Below, in pieces: positions 32,308 through 43,736 of a DNA stretch of 64,000 bases (position 1 is the stretch's first letter; every line of letters starts with the position of its first letter). Position numbers and translations under genes: made by a program. The stretch spans positions 1,736,001 through 1,800,000 of the forward strand of contig NW_020825313.1 of assembly GCF_003286085.1 (NCBI RefSeq). Direction: 5' to 3'. Source of the stretch: Drosophila persimilis. Lineage: Eukaryota; Arthropoda; Insecta; Diptera; Drosophilidae. The notes beneath the pieces are model-generated. The model saw nothing but the letters and a program-made list of their open reading frames with translations, searched no databases and had not been told where the DNA came from.

Positions 32308-32836
32308 ACGACATATTGCCGTTCTCTTTCGTAGTGATCAGACGTGTTTTTGTTTTGTGCTCCGCATTTTTTCCTTTTGTTTTGAATAAACATCCGGTGT
32401 TTTCCTAACTAAATTCTAATTATACTTCCTAACCAGACAGCAATCTAGAAACCTATTCTATTACGCGAGTGCATGCCTTTTGATTTGTGTTAAAACATTA
32501 TTTAACTTTTTATTTTTCGTCGTCGGCTTGTGCTTGTGTTTGTGTTGTTGCAGTGAGTGAGTACGCATTACATTGAATTGCAGTCCGCTCCCGTCTGGTA
32601 GCTTTTGTTGTTTTATCACTCTCTCGCTATCACCTCAACTTCAATAACTGTTCTTTCTCTCTCGCTCTTTAAACTTTCTGAGCAATAGCGCTCTCTGTTT
32701 AGTAGCTCTCGCTATAACCGCTCTCCACTCTGCTCTCTTTTTTTACCAATTGCGCTTTGAGCGTTGTCTGACACATTGGACTGATACCAATTTGTTTTCT
32801 ACAATTTGCAAATAATTGTAAATAAATAATAATAAA

Positions 32837-33850
32837 ATGGAATACGCTGTGGTCTGTGCCAAAAAAACCTGTAAGAAGCAGATCACCCACGATCAACCGA
32901 ATGTCCCCTGCTGGCTCTGCGACAGCGTAGTGCACGCAAAATGCGCTGGATTTTCTGGCCTCGTGAGTGATGCTATAGCCAAACGTAATGGCTTGCATTA
33001 CAGTTGCGAGGCATGCCGTGCGGTGGAGAAAGACATGGTGGCTTTCATGAGGCAGACGCGGAGTGGCTTTAAGGAGCTGACCGTTGGTTTCAAAAACCAA
33101 TACGATCGGCTCCTAGCCATGGAGGCTCAGTTTAGCGGTTTAAAACTGCTGAATGAGTCTCCGAGGCGCAAAAAGGTCACTCCGCGGGATCTGCAAGTGC
33201 CAACCGTCACTCAGCCGTGCGCCGCCGAAAAACTGACTCCGACCACTCCAAGTGTGCAGCAGTTGATCTCGTTTGCCACTCCAAGGGCAACGACAGCTGC
33301 TGGCGATGCAGATTCGGTAGCCGAATTCATCGCCTCGGAGAATGTGCAGCCAAGTACGTCTGCAGCGTCCGTGTCCATGGTGTCCACAAGTTCGCTAGCT
33401 GTCCCGTCTATCCCGATCCCACCTGTAAATAGACGTTCCGGACCTCCGGATATTGCTACCACAGGTACTAGACCTGTGGTGACTAAACCACTGGAGGGAG
33501 TCCCACCAAAACGACAAGTTTTTGTTTCAAGGCTGGCCCCTGACCTCACATCTAATGATGTAATTGCTTTTATTCAAAGCAAAATAAAAGCCGTGGGTTT
33601 AAAGGTGGAGAAATTTAACTTCTCTTATGCTACGGAGATAGCCTCGTTTAAGATAAGCATCTCCCCAGCTCAATTTGACACCATTTGCTCCGCCAAATTT
33701 TGGCCGGAGCATTTGGTGGTGAAGGAGTTTAAGGCTAAGAAGAAGAATAGGCCCCCCATATCCCTTCCAAATCTTTCCAGTGTGCCACCCTCAACCTCAA
33801 CTTCCTCTGCCTCAACTTCCCGTCTTGCTTCTACCTTTCCAAAAAACTAA
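32837..33850 (+). CDS. CR1-A1 ORF1 protein, PHD-like finger
   Basis: A complete frame of 337 codons from ATG 32837 (AAAATGG context) to TAA 33848. The N-terminus has a Cys/His cluster of PHD type: CAKKTCKKQ, CWLCDSVVHAKCAGF and YSCEACRAVEKD at residues 6-60. A helical stretch, a Ser/Thr/Pro-rich middle (about 100-220) and a domain from KRQVFVSRLAPDLTSNDVIA to FWPEHLVVKEFKAKKKN (RRM-like fold suspected) follow. CR1 ORF1 proteins bind element RNA and act as chaperones. This is the only clearly intact long ORF in the window, but expression is unproven. ORF2 starts a few bases downstream or overlaps. Confidence 0.85.
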   Translation: MEYAVVCAKKTCKKQITHDQPNVPCWLCDSVVHAKCAGFSGLVSDAIAKRNGLHYSCEACRAVEKDMVAFMRQTRSGFKELTVGFKNQYDRLLAMEAQFSGLKLLNESPRRKKVTPRDLQVPTVTQPCAAEKLTPTTPSVQQLISFATPRATTAAGDADSVAEFIASENVQPSTSAASVSMVSTSSLAVPSIPIPPVNRRSGPPDIATTGTRPVVTKPLEGVPPKRQVFVSRLAPDLTSNDVIAFIQSKIKAVGLKVEKFNFSYATEIASFKISISPAQFDTICSAKFWPEHLVVKEFKAKKKNRPPISLPNLSSVPPSTSTSSASTSRLASTFPKN

Positions 33851-35125
33851 CTTCTCTTTTAGTAACCTATCAGAAAGTAAGAGGATTGCGTAGTAAGCTC
33901 AGCATTCTTTTCCGGGATAGTGTTGCATTTGCATCCCACGTTATTGTGTTTACTGAAACCTGGTCAAAGCCGGACATTCTTAGTTCAGAGGTTTTGGCAG
34001 GTCGGTACACAACTTTTAGAAAGGACCGTTCGTCTCGACGTGCAGTGGACTCTTACTTCACGTCAGAACACTTCACAGTCCAAGTTCAACAGGAACTGGA
34101 ATTCCTGTGTGTAAAACTGATTCTTCCCGCTTTCGCAATATTCATTACTTGCTCGTATATCCCACCTTCTTCGGATATTTCAATTTATGAGCAGCACTTG
34201 TCCGCTTTAACCGCTGTTTCTTCCTCGCTATCTGATAAAGATCGTATGATAGTTCTTGGTGACTTCAACTTGCCAGGAACTGTTTGGTCTTCGGTAAACG
34301 AGTCTAGTATCCTAAGGCCCATGTCACGACATGACTTTGTTGACGGCTTGCTTGACCTGTCCCTGTCTCAAGTCAATCATGTGAAAAATTCCTTGGGTCG
34401 ATTGCTTGATCTATGCTTTATATCGGATCCGACCATAGCGTTGTTAACCCGAGCGCTTCCGCTCACTATACCTGAAGACGCCTACCACCCTACTTTCGAG
34501 GTGTCGCTAGATATAGGACCAACTGTATTGGATCGGTCGAGTAGACTACCTGAACGGGTCCGCTGCTTTCGTAAAGCCGAGTTTGCGAAGCTTAATAACC
34601 TAATTAGGGATTCTGATTGTGCAATGTGCAATGTGCAATGATGTCACAAAAGGCACAAACATTTTTTACAATGCTCTTGGCACATTTTTTGATTCTTGTG
34701 TCCCGCTTTCTTGTCCGATTAGATCTGGAAAACCCCCTTGGTTTACCAAAGAGTTATCCAGTCTAAAAAACTTAAAATCAAGACTTTATAAAAAATTTCA
34801 AGAAGTGGGTTCTCCTACTTCTCACTCTCGTTATGTAATAGCTCGGTCAAACTTTTCAGTTCTTAATGCTCAATGCTATAAGAACTACCTATCTCGTTGC
34901 AGGATACGTTTTTCTCAGGACCCTAAACAGTTTTACTGCTTCGTAAACAGTAAGCGTAGAACGTCCGCACACCCATCCTCGCTATCATTTTGTAATACGT
35001 CGGTAAATAATGATCAGGCAATTGCCGATCTTTTTTCCAAACCACCTATTCTGAGAAACGCTACTCTGGTCCACCGTACCCATACGGATTACCGAGGTCG
35101 AACGGCATTTTCAGTCCCTTGTTAA
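33847..35125 (+). pseudogene. CR1-A1 ORF2 endonuclease part
   Basis: The frame reads VTYQKVRGLRSKLSILF, the start of an APE-type endonuclease that nicks target DNA. The Asn expected in YQNVRG is Lys here; CR1-A2 has AAT at 47358-47360. ETWSKPD (catalytic Glu), VLGDFNLPG (Asp, Asn) and EDAYHPTFEVSL (terminal His) are present. The glycine-rich strand found in the related CR1-G (AGGVLIAVKSD) is missing: the sequence goes SSRRAVDSYFTSE. A tandem GTGCAAT expansion at 34617-34640 shifts the frame, and an 11-bp loss near 35034 shifts it again. No ATG marks the start, so I give the frame limit. Confidence 0.78.
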
Positions 35126-36648
35126 ATGAATATTCCCTACTTCATGATCTTCGACTAGTTAAGCCGGTGTTTTCACCGGGTCCAGACGGGGTTCCAGGTT
35201 GTGTACTCAGGTACTGCGCCGAGGCTCTGTGTGGACCATTGCTTAAACTATTCACCCTGTCCATTGATTCCTCTTGCTTCCCCCCAATCTGGAAGGAATC
35301 GTTTATAATTCCTCTCCATAAAAAAGGTAGCAAGTCTGATGCAAAAAATTATAGAGGTATAGCAAAGTTATCCGCTATTCCCAAATTGTTTAAAAAGGTT
35401 TTAACTCCGCACTTGCAACATCTCTGCAAGTCACTTATATCTCCAACTCAGCATGGATTTATAAGGCGGCGATCAACCACCACGAACTTGTTAGAGTTTA
35501 CCTCTTTCATTATTAAAGGCTTTCAAGGTAACTTACAGACGGATGTTATTTACACCGACTTTAGTAAAGCATTCGACTCTGTAAACCATTCCCTTTTAGC
35601 ACATAAACTTGACCTTTTAGGGTTTCCGCCCAACCTCCTGAGATGGATTTCTAGCTATCTTTGTTCTAGGTCTCAAAGAGTCCTCTTCAAAAACTCCCTC
35701 TCTTTACCAGTAAAGGTTTCTTCGGGAGTACCACAGGGCAGCCATCTAGGCCCCTTACTCTTCACACTCTTTATTAATGACTTGCCTTCAGTAATAACAT
35801 ACTCTCGAGTACTTATGTATGCGGATGATGTTAAACTCTGTGTCCAGTACAAGGACATTTCATTTCATTCTCGCTTGCAATCCGATCTCAATAGCTTTCA
35901 GTCATGGTGTTGTGCAAACTTGTTACACCTTAATGCCTCGAAATGCAAAGTTATGACATTTCATCGTTCTAACCCTTTGTTGGCTCCCTACACCCTATTT
36001 GGGGGTTCTCTTGAGAGAATTACCCTGGTGGATGATCTGGGTGTTATGTTAGATCCCAAGTTAAAGTTTTCCGAACACATTTCTACCATGGTAAATAAGG
36101 CCATGGGCGTGCTTGGGTTTATAAAGAGGTGGTCAAAGGAATTTGACGACCCCTCTATAACAAAGACTCTCTATACCTCGCTTGTTCGTCCGATCTTAGA
36201 ATACGGCTCCTGTGTATGGTGCCCTCAGTACACAGTACACCAGGACCGTATAGAATCAGTACAGAAAAACCTTTTTCTCTTTGGTCTGCGGGGCCTTAAC
36301 TGGGATGCGGGTGTAAGACTCCCATCTTACTCTAGTATACTACTATTAGTAAACCTCCCATCCTTAGTTAACCGTAGAAAAATGCTTGGTGTGATATTTA
36401 TGCACAACTTGATCAGGGGTGACATAGACAGCCCTGATCTGTTGAGCCGCATAAACTTCACGATTCCTATAAGACTGACTAGAAATTTTATACCGTTGTT
36501 CCTTCCACTTTGTAGATCGAATTATTCCTTGCATGAGCCGTTTAGGGTCTTATGCTCGGATTATAATTCCCTCTACCATATTATATTCAACACTAATTCT
36601 CTTCCTCTTATTAAATTATTAATCCTTACACACCATTCTTTTAATTAG
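35119..36648 (+). pseudogene. CR1-A1 ORF2 reverse transcriptase part
   Basis: An open frame of 509 codons without an ATG start; it is the continuation of ORF2 after frameshifts. RT motifs in order: VFSPGPDGVPG, IIPLHKKGSKSDAKNYRGIA, YTDFSKAFDSVNHSLLAHK (motif A Asp residues), SGVPQGSHLGPLLFTLFIND (motif B), LMYADDVKLC (motif C, catalytic DD) and GSLERITLVDDLGVMLDPKL (thumb entry). The C-terminal part includes YGSCVWCPQYTVHQDRIESV. All RT catalytic residues are intact. The enzyme would perform target-primed reverse transcription. Confidence 0.88.
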
Positions 36649-36976
36649 TAACTGTAGTGGTATTTGTATTTTGATTGCATGCTTAGTTTCTTAGTAAGTT
36701 TAGTGCTAATTTTCCTCGAATGTTAGTCTAACAGCTATCTTTCTTGCATGTTCGCGTTCGGTTCTACTACGCACCGCGCGTCATGCGGCAGCGCCCCTCG
36801 GTCGGTTGGGCGGGAGGAGGGCTGCGTTTTGCCTGGTATCCGCGCGTAACAGCCTTCTGCTGGTTTCACACGGGCCACTTGACTGTGCAGTAACTGCATC
36901 GCCTCTTGAAAGATGCAGTCATTGCATGTCAACGTCCAAAGGAAAAAAAAAATAAATAAATTAATAAATAAAAAAA
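36649..36976 (+). other. CR1-A1 3' untranslated region and tail
   Basis: Non-coding. It contains an inverted pair (CTTTCAAGAGGCGATGCAGT-like, minus, and GCAGTCATTGCATG) that could fold near the 3' end, and ends in an A-rich AAATA-type tail. The homologous end in CR1-A2 is 49672-49790. Confidence 0.6.
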
Positions 36977-38065
36977 GTCACACGCGGCCAAATCAGTGGA
37001 CAAGGCCGCTGAAAATTTTGACAGTTTTTGTTTTTTTGCAATACTGGCACCATTGAGGCTTAGTGAGGCTTAGTGCTTATCGGACCACCCTCGAAGCTTA
37101 GGTCTCTTAGAAATGGCTGGAATCAACTTTACAATTCTGAAAAGCTAACTGCAAACTAATTTGTTCCTTTGGGTATACAATGACCCGTCTGATCCAGATT
37201 CAGCAATCTCATAGATACGGCCATTCTCTATGATTGTGCGTTTTTAGTTTTCTCGTATCTTCTGTATTGTGGATGCCACAGATTTTCGTTCTTGGTGGGG
37301 GCGGGATGAAATGGGGCGAAATTTTAAAATATACGTTTTATAGTGAGTACTAACAGAAGTGTTGATACCAAATTTGGTTACTCTAGCCTTAATATTCTCT
37401 TAGATTTGTAGATGCCCCAGATTTTCGTCCTTTGTGGGGGCGGAAGGGGGTGTGGCAAAATTTTGAAACTAACTCGTCAAGGTCCGATATCACAGGAGTG
37501 TGTGGATGAAAAATTTGGTTGCTTTAGCTTTTATAGTCTCTGAGATGTAGGAACTCATATTTTGCAACAGACCAAGCCGACCATGAAACCTGTGTGTTAG
37601 ATAGAGACAAAGCGAGAAAGAATGAAATTGTTTTCTTGGTTCTGGCTATAATAATTATACGACCTTGTTCAGATTTTGCATTCTAGAAGTCATCCTCTAC
37701 GATGCGGCGGTTTCTGTTTTCTTGTATCTTTCAAATTGTGGATGCCACAGATTTTCGCCTTTTGTGGGGGTGGAAGAGGGTGGGGCAAAGTTTGGAAATA
37801 TACATTTAACAGTGACATATCACAGAAGTCCGGATATAAAATGTCGTTGCTCTTATAGTCTTTGAGCACTAGGCGCTGATAGGGACGGACAGACGGACGG
37901 ACGGACAGACAGGCGGGGCTCAATCGACTCGGCTATTGATGCGGATTAAGAATATATGTATATACATTTTGGGGTCGGAAACGATGCCTTCTGGACGTTA
38001 CACACATCCATTTTCACTACAAATCTAATATACCACAATACTCATTATGAGTATCGGGTATAAAA
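36977..38065 (-). mobile_element. INE-1/DINE-1-like module, copy A2
   Basis: Near-identical to 11980-13067, with the GACGGACA run at 37884-37910 and the same terminal hairpin. Preceded directly by the CR1-A1 tail. Confidence 0.72.
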
Positions 38066-38362
38066 ACAAAGTTCATTAGAAAATTGTAAAGCCTCAAATC
38101 TGTGAGATAAAATTGGTTTCGTTCACGGAGTAAAAGTGGTTTTGCATAGTGTTAACGACCACTAAAGTCACCAAAACCACTAGTCATATCCCACTGATAA
38201 ACAGGGGCGGCTCATACGTATAACCTGTCGAATCGTCGCAGTCCGAATCAGCAGCAATTGCAATTAATTTTCTTATCAAAGAACAAAAGTTTTCCTGAGT
38301 TTTCAAAGTCAACAATTTTAAAGCTTAATACTTCACAGACAGTACGCTGAAGCAACAAAGTG
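38066..38362. other. Duplicate of the DNA left of BEL-C1
   Basis: Matches 13068-13364 with few changes and ends in the same AAGTG (38358-38362) before the LTR. No gene seen. Confidence 0.6.
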
Positions 38363-38732
38363 TGTGGAGATAATGTTTTTTATCCCCAATCGGCCGACTA
38401 ATTATTTCGAATTAAATAAAACTCGGCGCAGAAATAAAATTACGATATGTTCTTTAATGCGTGACATCCAAATTGCAAGTATGGCTTGCCTGCCCTTTAC
38501 ATTGCCGCTCCGATCGCTAAGCGCAGCTTCGCTCGGCTGACGTCGGTAGGCAGACGCAAAGCGGAGATAGCGAAGAGCGAGCTGGCAGAGAGCGTTTAGC
38601 AGGGCAAGCACGCGCAAAGCTTTAAAAATCAAATGAGTGACATAGACATAAGTAACAAAAAAAATAAGCAGCTGAGGGCCAAGAATTAGGTTATTTGGCA
38701 AGCAACTAATCGGCTGGGTTCTGCTCCGAACA
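38363..38732 (-). repeat. BEL-C3 3' LTR
   Basis: 370 bp, equivalent to 13365-13736. Followed by the ACGGGGGGTGAA tract on the minus strand. Confidence 0.85.
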
Positions 38733-39692
38733 TTCACCCCCCGTTGGAAGGCAAAGGCTTTCAACAGATCCATCCTGAAGGGGCAGAACGGCTATTTTTC
38801 CAACGGCCCTCTTGAAGATGCGCTTCTTTACGAAGGTGCCTTGTCGTGATTACATCTTGATCATCGGGAGCCTCTGTAATTGCATAGAATGGTAGGAAAT
38901 TTGGCAATGTAGAAATCGTTCAAAGTTGAATTTCATGTAGCGTGGATATGTAGTTTTTTAATATATCGAAAAGTTCGCGCTGCAGTTCCTGATTCTCCGA
39001 TCGCAGTTCTCGAGCAGCTGCTTCCTGCATTGCTGCTCTAAGTTTTGGTACTCCAGCGTTGTGGGCCGAAAATCGTCATTAGAGATGCAAGAGGAATTTT
39101 CAAAAGCGGCTAAAACTGCACGCTTATTCTCCGAGCTATCAATGCTTCCTGACACTATCCAACCAAGTTTTGTCTCCTGCAATGTTGGCAATTGGTCTGA
39201 TAGTCGAATCTGTCCGACGCACATTAAATCGAAGAACAAACCACAACCTATCAACAGATCGATACGTTGGGGCTTGGAGAAATTAGGATCAGTTAGTTTT
39301 AGATTATTCGGCATGGGCCAATCCTTTGCGTCTCGGCCGAAGTTAGGCTCCATTTCCGTAATAGAGTTGGTGACAATTGCAGCGAAGGAAGCTCGAAAGC
39401 TTGCGTCCTGGGATTGTATAACTATATGTACAGACTTGCTCGAAGGTAGAATGAAATCTCCGATACCGGAGATGTTTTCATAAGACGAGCGGTAATCCAA
39501 CTGCAACTGATTAGCAAGTCTAGATGTTACAAAGTTTGCCTGTAATGCAGAATCCAAAATGGCACGACATGGGATAAGTGCTCCATAACGATCTGTTACA
39601 TGGACGAGGGCAGTAGGTAGCAACACGTTCTGGCTAGGCTGAGACTTCTGGATCGAGGGGGGAGGGCTAGAACATCCGCTTGCTAGAAGCAC
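38733..39692 (-). pseudogene. BEL-C3 protease to coiled-coil region, uninterrupted
   Basis: BEL-C copy without the BEL-B insertion; it shows the empty site ATCCAACTGCAACTG near 39495-39509. On the minus strand an open frame (38958-39692) runs from the protease (LVHVTDRYGALIPC, AILDSALQANFVTSR) through SRLANQLQLDYRSSYENISG, KPQRIDLLIGCGLFFDLMCV and LGWIVSGSIDSSENK to LEYQNLEQQCRKQLLE. Compared with C1 a segment of the coiled coil (CQVQVEKL) is deleted and the frame then runs out. 38818-38821 also lacks about 70 bp present in C1 (13822-13889). No RT follows, as in C1. Confidence 0.8.
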
Positions 39693-40981
39693 AGTCGCGG
39701 CCTCTTGCTGGATCGATTCCTCGGTCGGTGAAGAGGAAGATGAAGCACCAGTTCCCGATGGAATGTGGAGTAGCGTGTGATGTTTGGCCTGGCAATGCCT
39801 GCAAAGTCCTTACCTGCACCTCTGCAATTCATGGCCTTTATTGAGTTCAAACACAAGTGGCTCTTCTTTGCTTCTTTGTATCGTTCAAACGCAGAGAGAT
39901 TCAGGAATGCCTGACATCTAGATATGTAATGCTCGGAGGAATTGTAATGGTTACATGTGGTGTTAGGATGGTCGTTACTGGAGGTGATAAGGGTGACAGG
40001 TTTACTTTCTCCCACCTGCTGGCAAGGAATTGTTACCATAGCCGATCCCAAATTTTCCAGCATCCGACATCTTGCTTCCAAGAATGAGGCCATGCTTGAC
40101 AACCGAGGCAATCCTGACGTCGGCAAGTTCTCTTCCCATTTCTCCTTGGTCTTGTGGTCCAATTTCGTGCCTATGATGAAGATCAGCAACCCATCGGAAA
40201 TCTCCTGCGGGGTCGCCAAGGTCTGAAGTGCACGCAAGTGAGAATTGATTTTGTCGCTGAGAGCGCGCAAGCCGATAGCCGAGCCCTTCTCCACCCCTTG
40301 CAGCCCGAAAATAGCCTTGACGTGCCTGAAAATGTAACAGTTTATTATCGAATCGCAACATTAGTAAATTCAGCGCCTTGTCGTAATTCTCCTCAGAAAG
40401 CTCCAAGGAACAAATGGTATCCAGCGCAGCACCATCTAGACATCCACGAAGATATTGGAATTTTTCGATGATTGGTATACGATGGTCTTTGTGCACCATT
40501 GTCGAGAACATCGAGTGGAATTCTGGCCAATCCATGTAGTTCCCACCGAATCGCGGAAGCTGCAACTCGGGCATTCGAGAACGGCCTATACTATTATAGG
40601 CGAACAACGACGAATTCCCCTCGAGAGTATGCCGAGCCGTTGAATTGGCAACATTTACCATGCGAGCAGCCATCAACTCCCGCGACAGCCTGGACCTAAC
40701 TTTAACATAAACATTCGAAAAGTCCAGTCGGGCATCATGGGCTGCAGGAAATCCAGCCTTTCAAGGCTCTTTTGAGCGGCATCGAAATCCGCATTCATTC
40801 GCTCGATTTGCTCTAAGCGAGCTTGAAGTTCTGCCTCATCTAACTCGGCAAGCTCTTCCTTGGTGAGAAAGCGATCCATGGCCTTTAGTTGGCGCGCGAT
40901 GGACTCGGCCTTGTGCTTGTAGAAATCTACATCACTCGGCATTGCTGCGTTCGCGACATTGGTAGGCTCAGGTGCTGCCAT
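39693..40981 (-). pseudogene. BEL-C3 gag
   Basis: Minus strand, ATG at 40981 (MAAPEPTNVANAAMPSD). The same frame break near 40740 as C1. A private two-base loss near 40325 (GACGTGCC for GACGTGTGCC) splits the Gag core into two frames. The zinc-knuckle region is damaged: CLNCLNKGHELQ reads LCLNSIKAMNCRGAG in a shifted frame after a small deletion near 39845. Confidence 0.8.
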
Positions 40982-41062
40982 GTTGAGGTTTTAAAAGAGT
41001 CACTCAGCACGACCGAAAAAGACACCCTGTATACGTATAAACGTGGGAACCGAAAGCAAACG
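40982..41062 (-). other. BEL-C3 5' leader fragment
   Basis: The first 81 bp upstream of the gag ATG. The rest of the leader, the primer site and the 5' LTR are missing. CR1-A2 ORF1 begins directly at about 41063. Confidence 0.65.
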
Positions 41063-42063
41063 CTGTGTAATACGCTGTGGTCTGTGCCAAAAAAACCTGT
41101 AAGAAGCAGATCACCCACGATCAGCCGAATGTCCCCTGCTGGCTCTGCGACAGCGTAGTGCACGCAAAATGCGCTGGATTTTCTGGCCTCGTGAGTGATG
41201 CTATAGCCAAACGTAATGGCTTGCATTACAGTTGCGAGGCATGCCGTGCGGTGGAGAAAGACATGGTGGCTTTCATGAGGCAGACGCGGAGTGGCTTTAA
41301 GGAGCTGACCGTTGGTTTCAAAAACCAATACGATCGGCTCCTAGCCATGGAGGCTCAGTTTAGCGGTTTAAAACTGCTGAATGAGTCTCCGAGGCGCAAA
41401 AAGGTCACTCCGCGGGATCTGCAAGTGCCAACCGTCACTCAGCCGTGCGCCGCCGAAAAACTGATTCCGACCACTCCAAGTGTGCAGCAGTTGATCTCGT
41501 TTGCCACTCCAAAGGCAACGACAGCTGCTGGCGATGCAGATTCGGTAGCCGAATTCATCGCCTCGGAGAATGTGCAGCCAAGTACGTCTGCAGCGTCCGT
41601 GTCCATGGTGTCCACAAGTTCGCTAGCTGTCCCGTCTATCCCGATCCGACCTGTAAATAGACGTTCCGGACCTCCGGATATTGCTACCACAGGTACTAGA
41701 CCTGTGGTGACTAAACCACTGGAGGGAGTCCCACCAAAACGACAAGTTTTTGTTTCAAGGCTGGCCCCTGACCTCACATCTAATGATGTTATTGCTTTTA
41801 TTCAAATTAAAATAAAGGTGGAGAAATTTAACTTCTCTTATGCTACGGAGATAGCCTCGTTTAAGATAAGCATATCCCCAGCTCAATTTGACACCATTTG
41901 CTCCGCCAAATTTTGGCCGGAGCATTTGGTGGTGAAGGAGTTTAAGGCTAAGAAGAAGAATAGGCCCCCCATATCCCTTCCAAATCTTTCCAGTGTGCCA
42001 CCCTCAACCTCAACTTCCTCTGCCTCAACTTCCCGTCTTGCTTCCACCTTTCCAAAAAACTAA
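41063..42063 (+). pseudogene. CR1-A2 ORF1, start lost
   Basis: Same protein as 32837-33850 from residue 4 on, but the ATG is replaced by the junction sequence CGCTGTGTAATACGCTG. The Cys/His finger and C-terminal domain are kept. A 12-base in-frame loss in the C-terminal domain (FIQIKIKVEKF for FIQSKIKAVGLKVEKF) and a few substitutions distinguish it. It ends at TAA 42061-42063. Confidence 0.8.
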
Positions 42064-42075
42064 CTTCTCTTTTAG

Positions 42076-42089
42076 TAACCTATCAGAAT
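42076..42089. other. LOA target duplication, left
   Basis: TAACCTATCAGAAT, repeated exactly at 47347-47360. Confidence 0.9.
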
Positions 42090-42510
42090 CTGGTCTGATG
42101 AGCTCGTGAGGTGGCTCAAAGGGGGCCTAGCTGAGGCCACCGGACGGGTCGCAGGTTGCAGATAGCGAACGACCTACCTATATACAGGTCATATAGGTAG
42201 GTCAGCTGCGAATAATCGGACATCCCTAGGGAGAGTACCGAAAATAAGCAGCCCCGGACAGCCAGCGGGTGTTCGCGAAGTAGCAACACTGACGATGCGC
42301 TTGTGGTGCCGCCTCGTATAAGTAGCTCACACACTCCCCTATCCCTACACACTACCTACCCACATCCCAACCCCCACATTCAGCTCACACCGGGCCGGAC
42401 TAAGAGTGTTCGACCCGTGCCGAGAGTCAGCCTGGCTGGGGGCCCGGTATATAAAACTAGCCCAGTCGTTAACGGAGAGCTCAGGGACTTGGCAGCCCCC
42501 TGTTCTAAGT

Positions 42511-43736
42511 ATGCCTTATCCGGGCAACGTGGATCTCTGCCCGGACGGACCGTACCCCTTCTCTGCAGCTCGTGGGAAAAGAATGGAAGAATCAAAAACA
42601 AAACAAAATGAGTCTGGCACTCCCCAAATGCCAACAGGGAGCAATCCCAAACAGGGGAAGGCAGCGGCACAAGGGCCTGGCCCAACCCGCAAACCAGCAG
42701 TGAAAACCTGCGCGGCGGAAGATGCTAGGGAGAGCCCAAAGGGGTCCCATCCCGGTGTCGGGGTGGGTGGTGAATTGGCTCCCAAAACCGATACCTTGGA
42801 AGAGTGGCTATGCAATCCTGCGGCTGCTCTGCCTGCTGGTAAAGTGGCGGGTGATGAGTCACCATCTACTAGTGTCCAAGCCAAATCCTTTACATATGCC
42901 GATAGAAGGAGTGCTGGCAATGTACTCCGTCGGCAGAACGCAAGCCAGATGTCCAGCCCGACGGACAAATGGATAAAGAAGGTTGAGTGGGCCTCGAAGG
43001 TGCTGCCGAACTTTGGCAAGGAAGCACCGAAGAAGGAAGCCCCTCAGCAAAAAAGGCAGCGCTCGCAGGAGACTCCGGGGCCGACACCGAAGCGCTCCAG
43101 AGTGCTGCCTAACGCATCGTTCGCGCAGATTGCCAGAGAAAGGACGCTGATTGGCGTCCTGGACAAAGGCAGCGTGGACTCCCGGATCCCTAGGAACCAG
43201 TGGAAGTGGGTGGAAGCGGCACTGGCCGACCGCTGCTTCGAGCTGCTGGAAAAGCAGTCTGGGTGCCCGCCTCCATGAAGGAGCCGGAACGCATCCTAAA
43301 AATGCTGCAAAGATGCAACCCCCACCTCCCAACAGCGGATTGGAAGGTGGTCAAAGTTGAGACGACACAGGGCCCCACAAACCAGGCGGTGGTCGTCCTC
43401 AACAAAGAGTCGCTGGCCCCGATTGAGGCTGCCAAAGGCGAGCTCAATTTTGGGTTCAGCTCTGTGACCGTAAAGGTCTACAAGTCGGATGCGGCGGCCG
43501 AAGCACGTCCTGTCGACAAGCCAGTCGAGCAGGACGCTGCCTCGGAGATCGAAGCATCCGACGATCACACAGAGATAGACCCAGAGGGCTACTCCACCGA
43601 TGGCACGCTGAGATGCGACTTCGAGGCGATGTGTTGCCACGAGGAAGTCGAGGACGACCCGGATGCCGACATTACAGTGGTGGAGAACACTAATGATGTC
43701 CCTGAGGCTCCTTCAGATCAATCTCCACCACTGTAA
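42511..43736 (+). pseudogene. LOA ORF1 protein, one frameshift
   Basis: ATG candidates are 42511 and 42583 (MEESKTKQNESG); both are in frame and I give the outer one. The product is basic and Pro/Ser-rich, with a conserved C-terminal domain from IPRNQWKWVEAALADRCFEL through PHLPTADWKVVKVETTQ to FGFSSVTVKVYKS. That domain is similar to the DUF4780-type domain of LOA/R1 ORF1 proteins, and an acidic tail follows. The first frame ends at TGA 43276-43278. A one-base shift near 43250 moves the remainder to the frame ending at 43736. Expected to bind element RNA. It overlaps the ORF2 start at 43693. Confidence 0.75.

Larger units (their letters stand above)
32308..36976 (+). mobile_element. CR1-A copy 1, nearly complete CR1-clade element
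   Basis: A 4.67-kb non-LTR retrotransposon: 5' leader (32308-32836), ORF1 with a PHD-like finger, ORF2 with endonuclease and RT, a 3' untranslated region and an A/T-rich tail made of AAATA-like units (36940-36976). It resembles the DMCR1A-type CR1 elements of Drosophila, judged from the ORF1 finger and RT. The 5' end abuts a truncated BEL-C LTR and the 3' tail abuts an INE-1-like module. No target duplication can be shown because the right flank of the LTR is absent. Frameshifts in ORF2 make it inactive. Confidence 0.85.

Noticed and set aside
42090-42120. CTGATGAG read as a hammerhead ribozyme core
   Set aside because: The matching GAAA core with proper stem II and III is not present (AAAG after a GAGC/GCTC pairing), so I do not annotate a ribozyme; it stays a question for covariance models.
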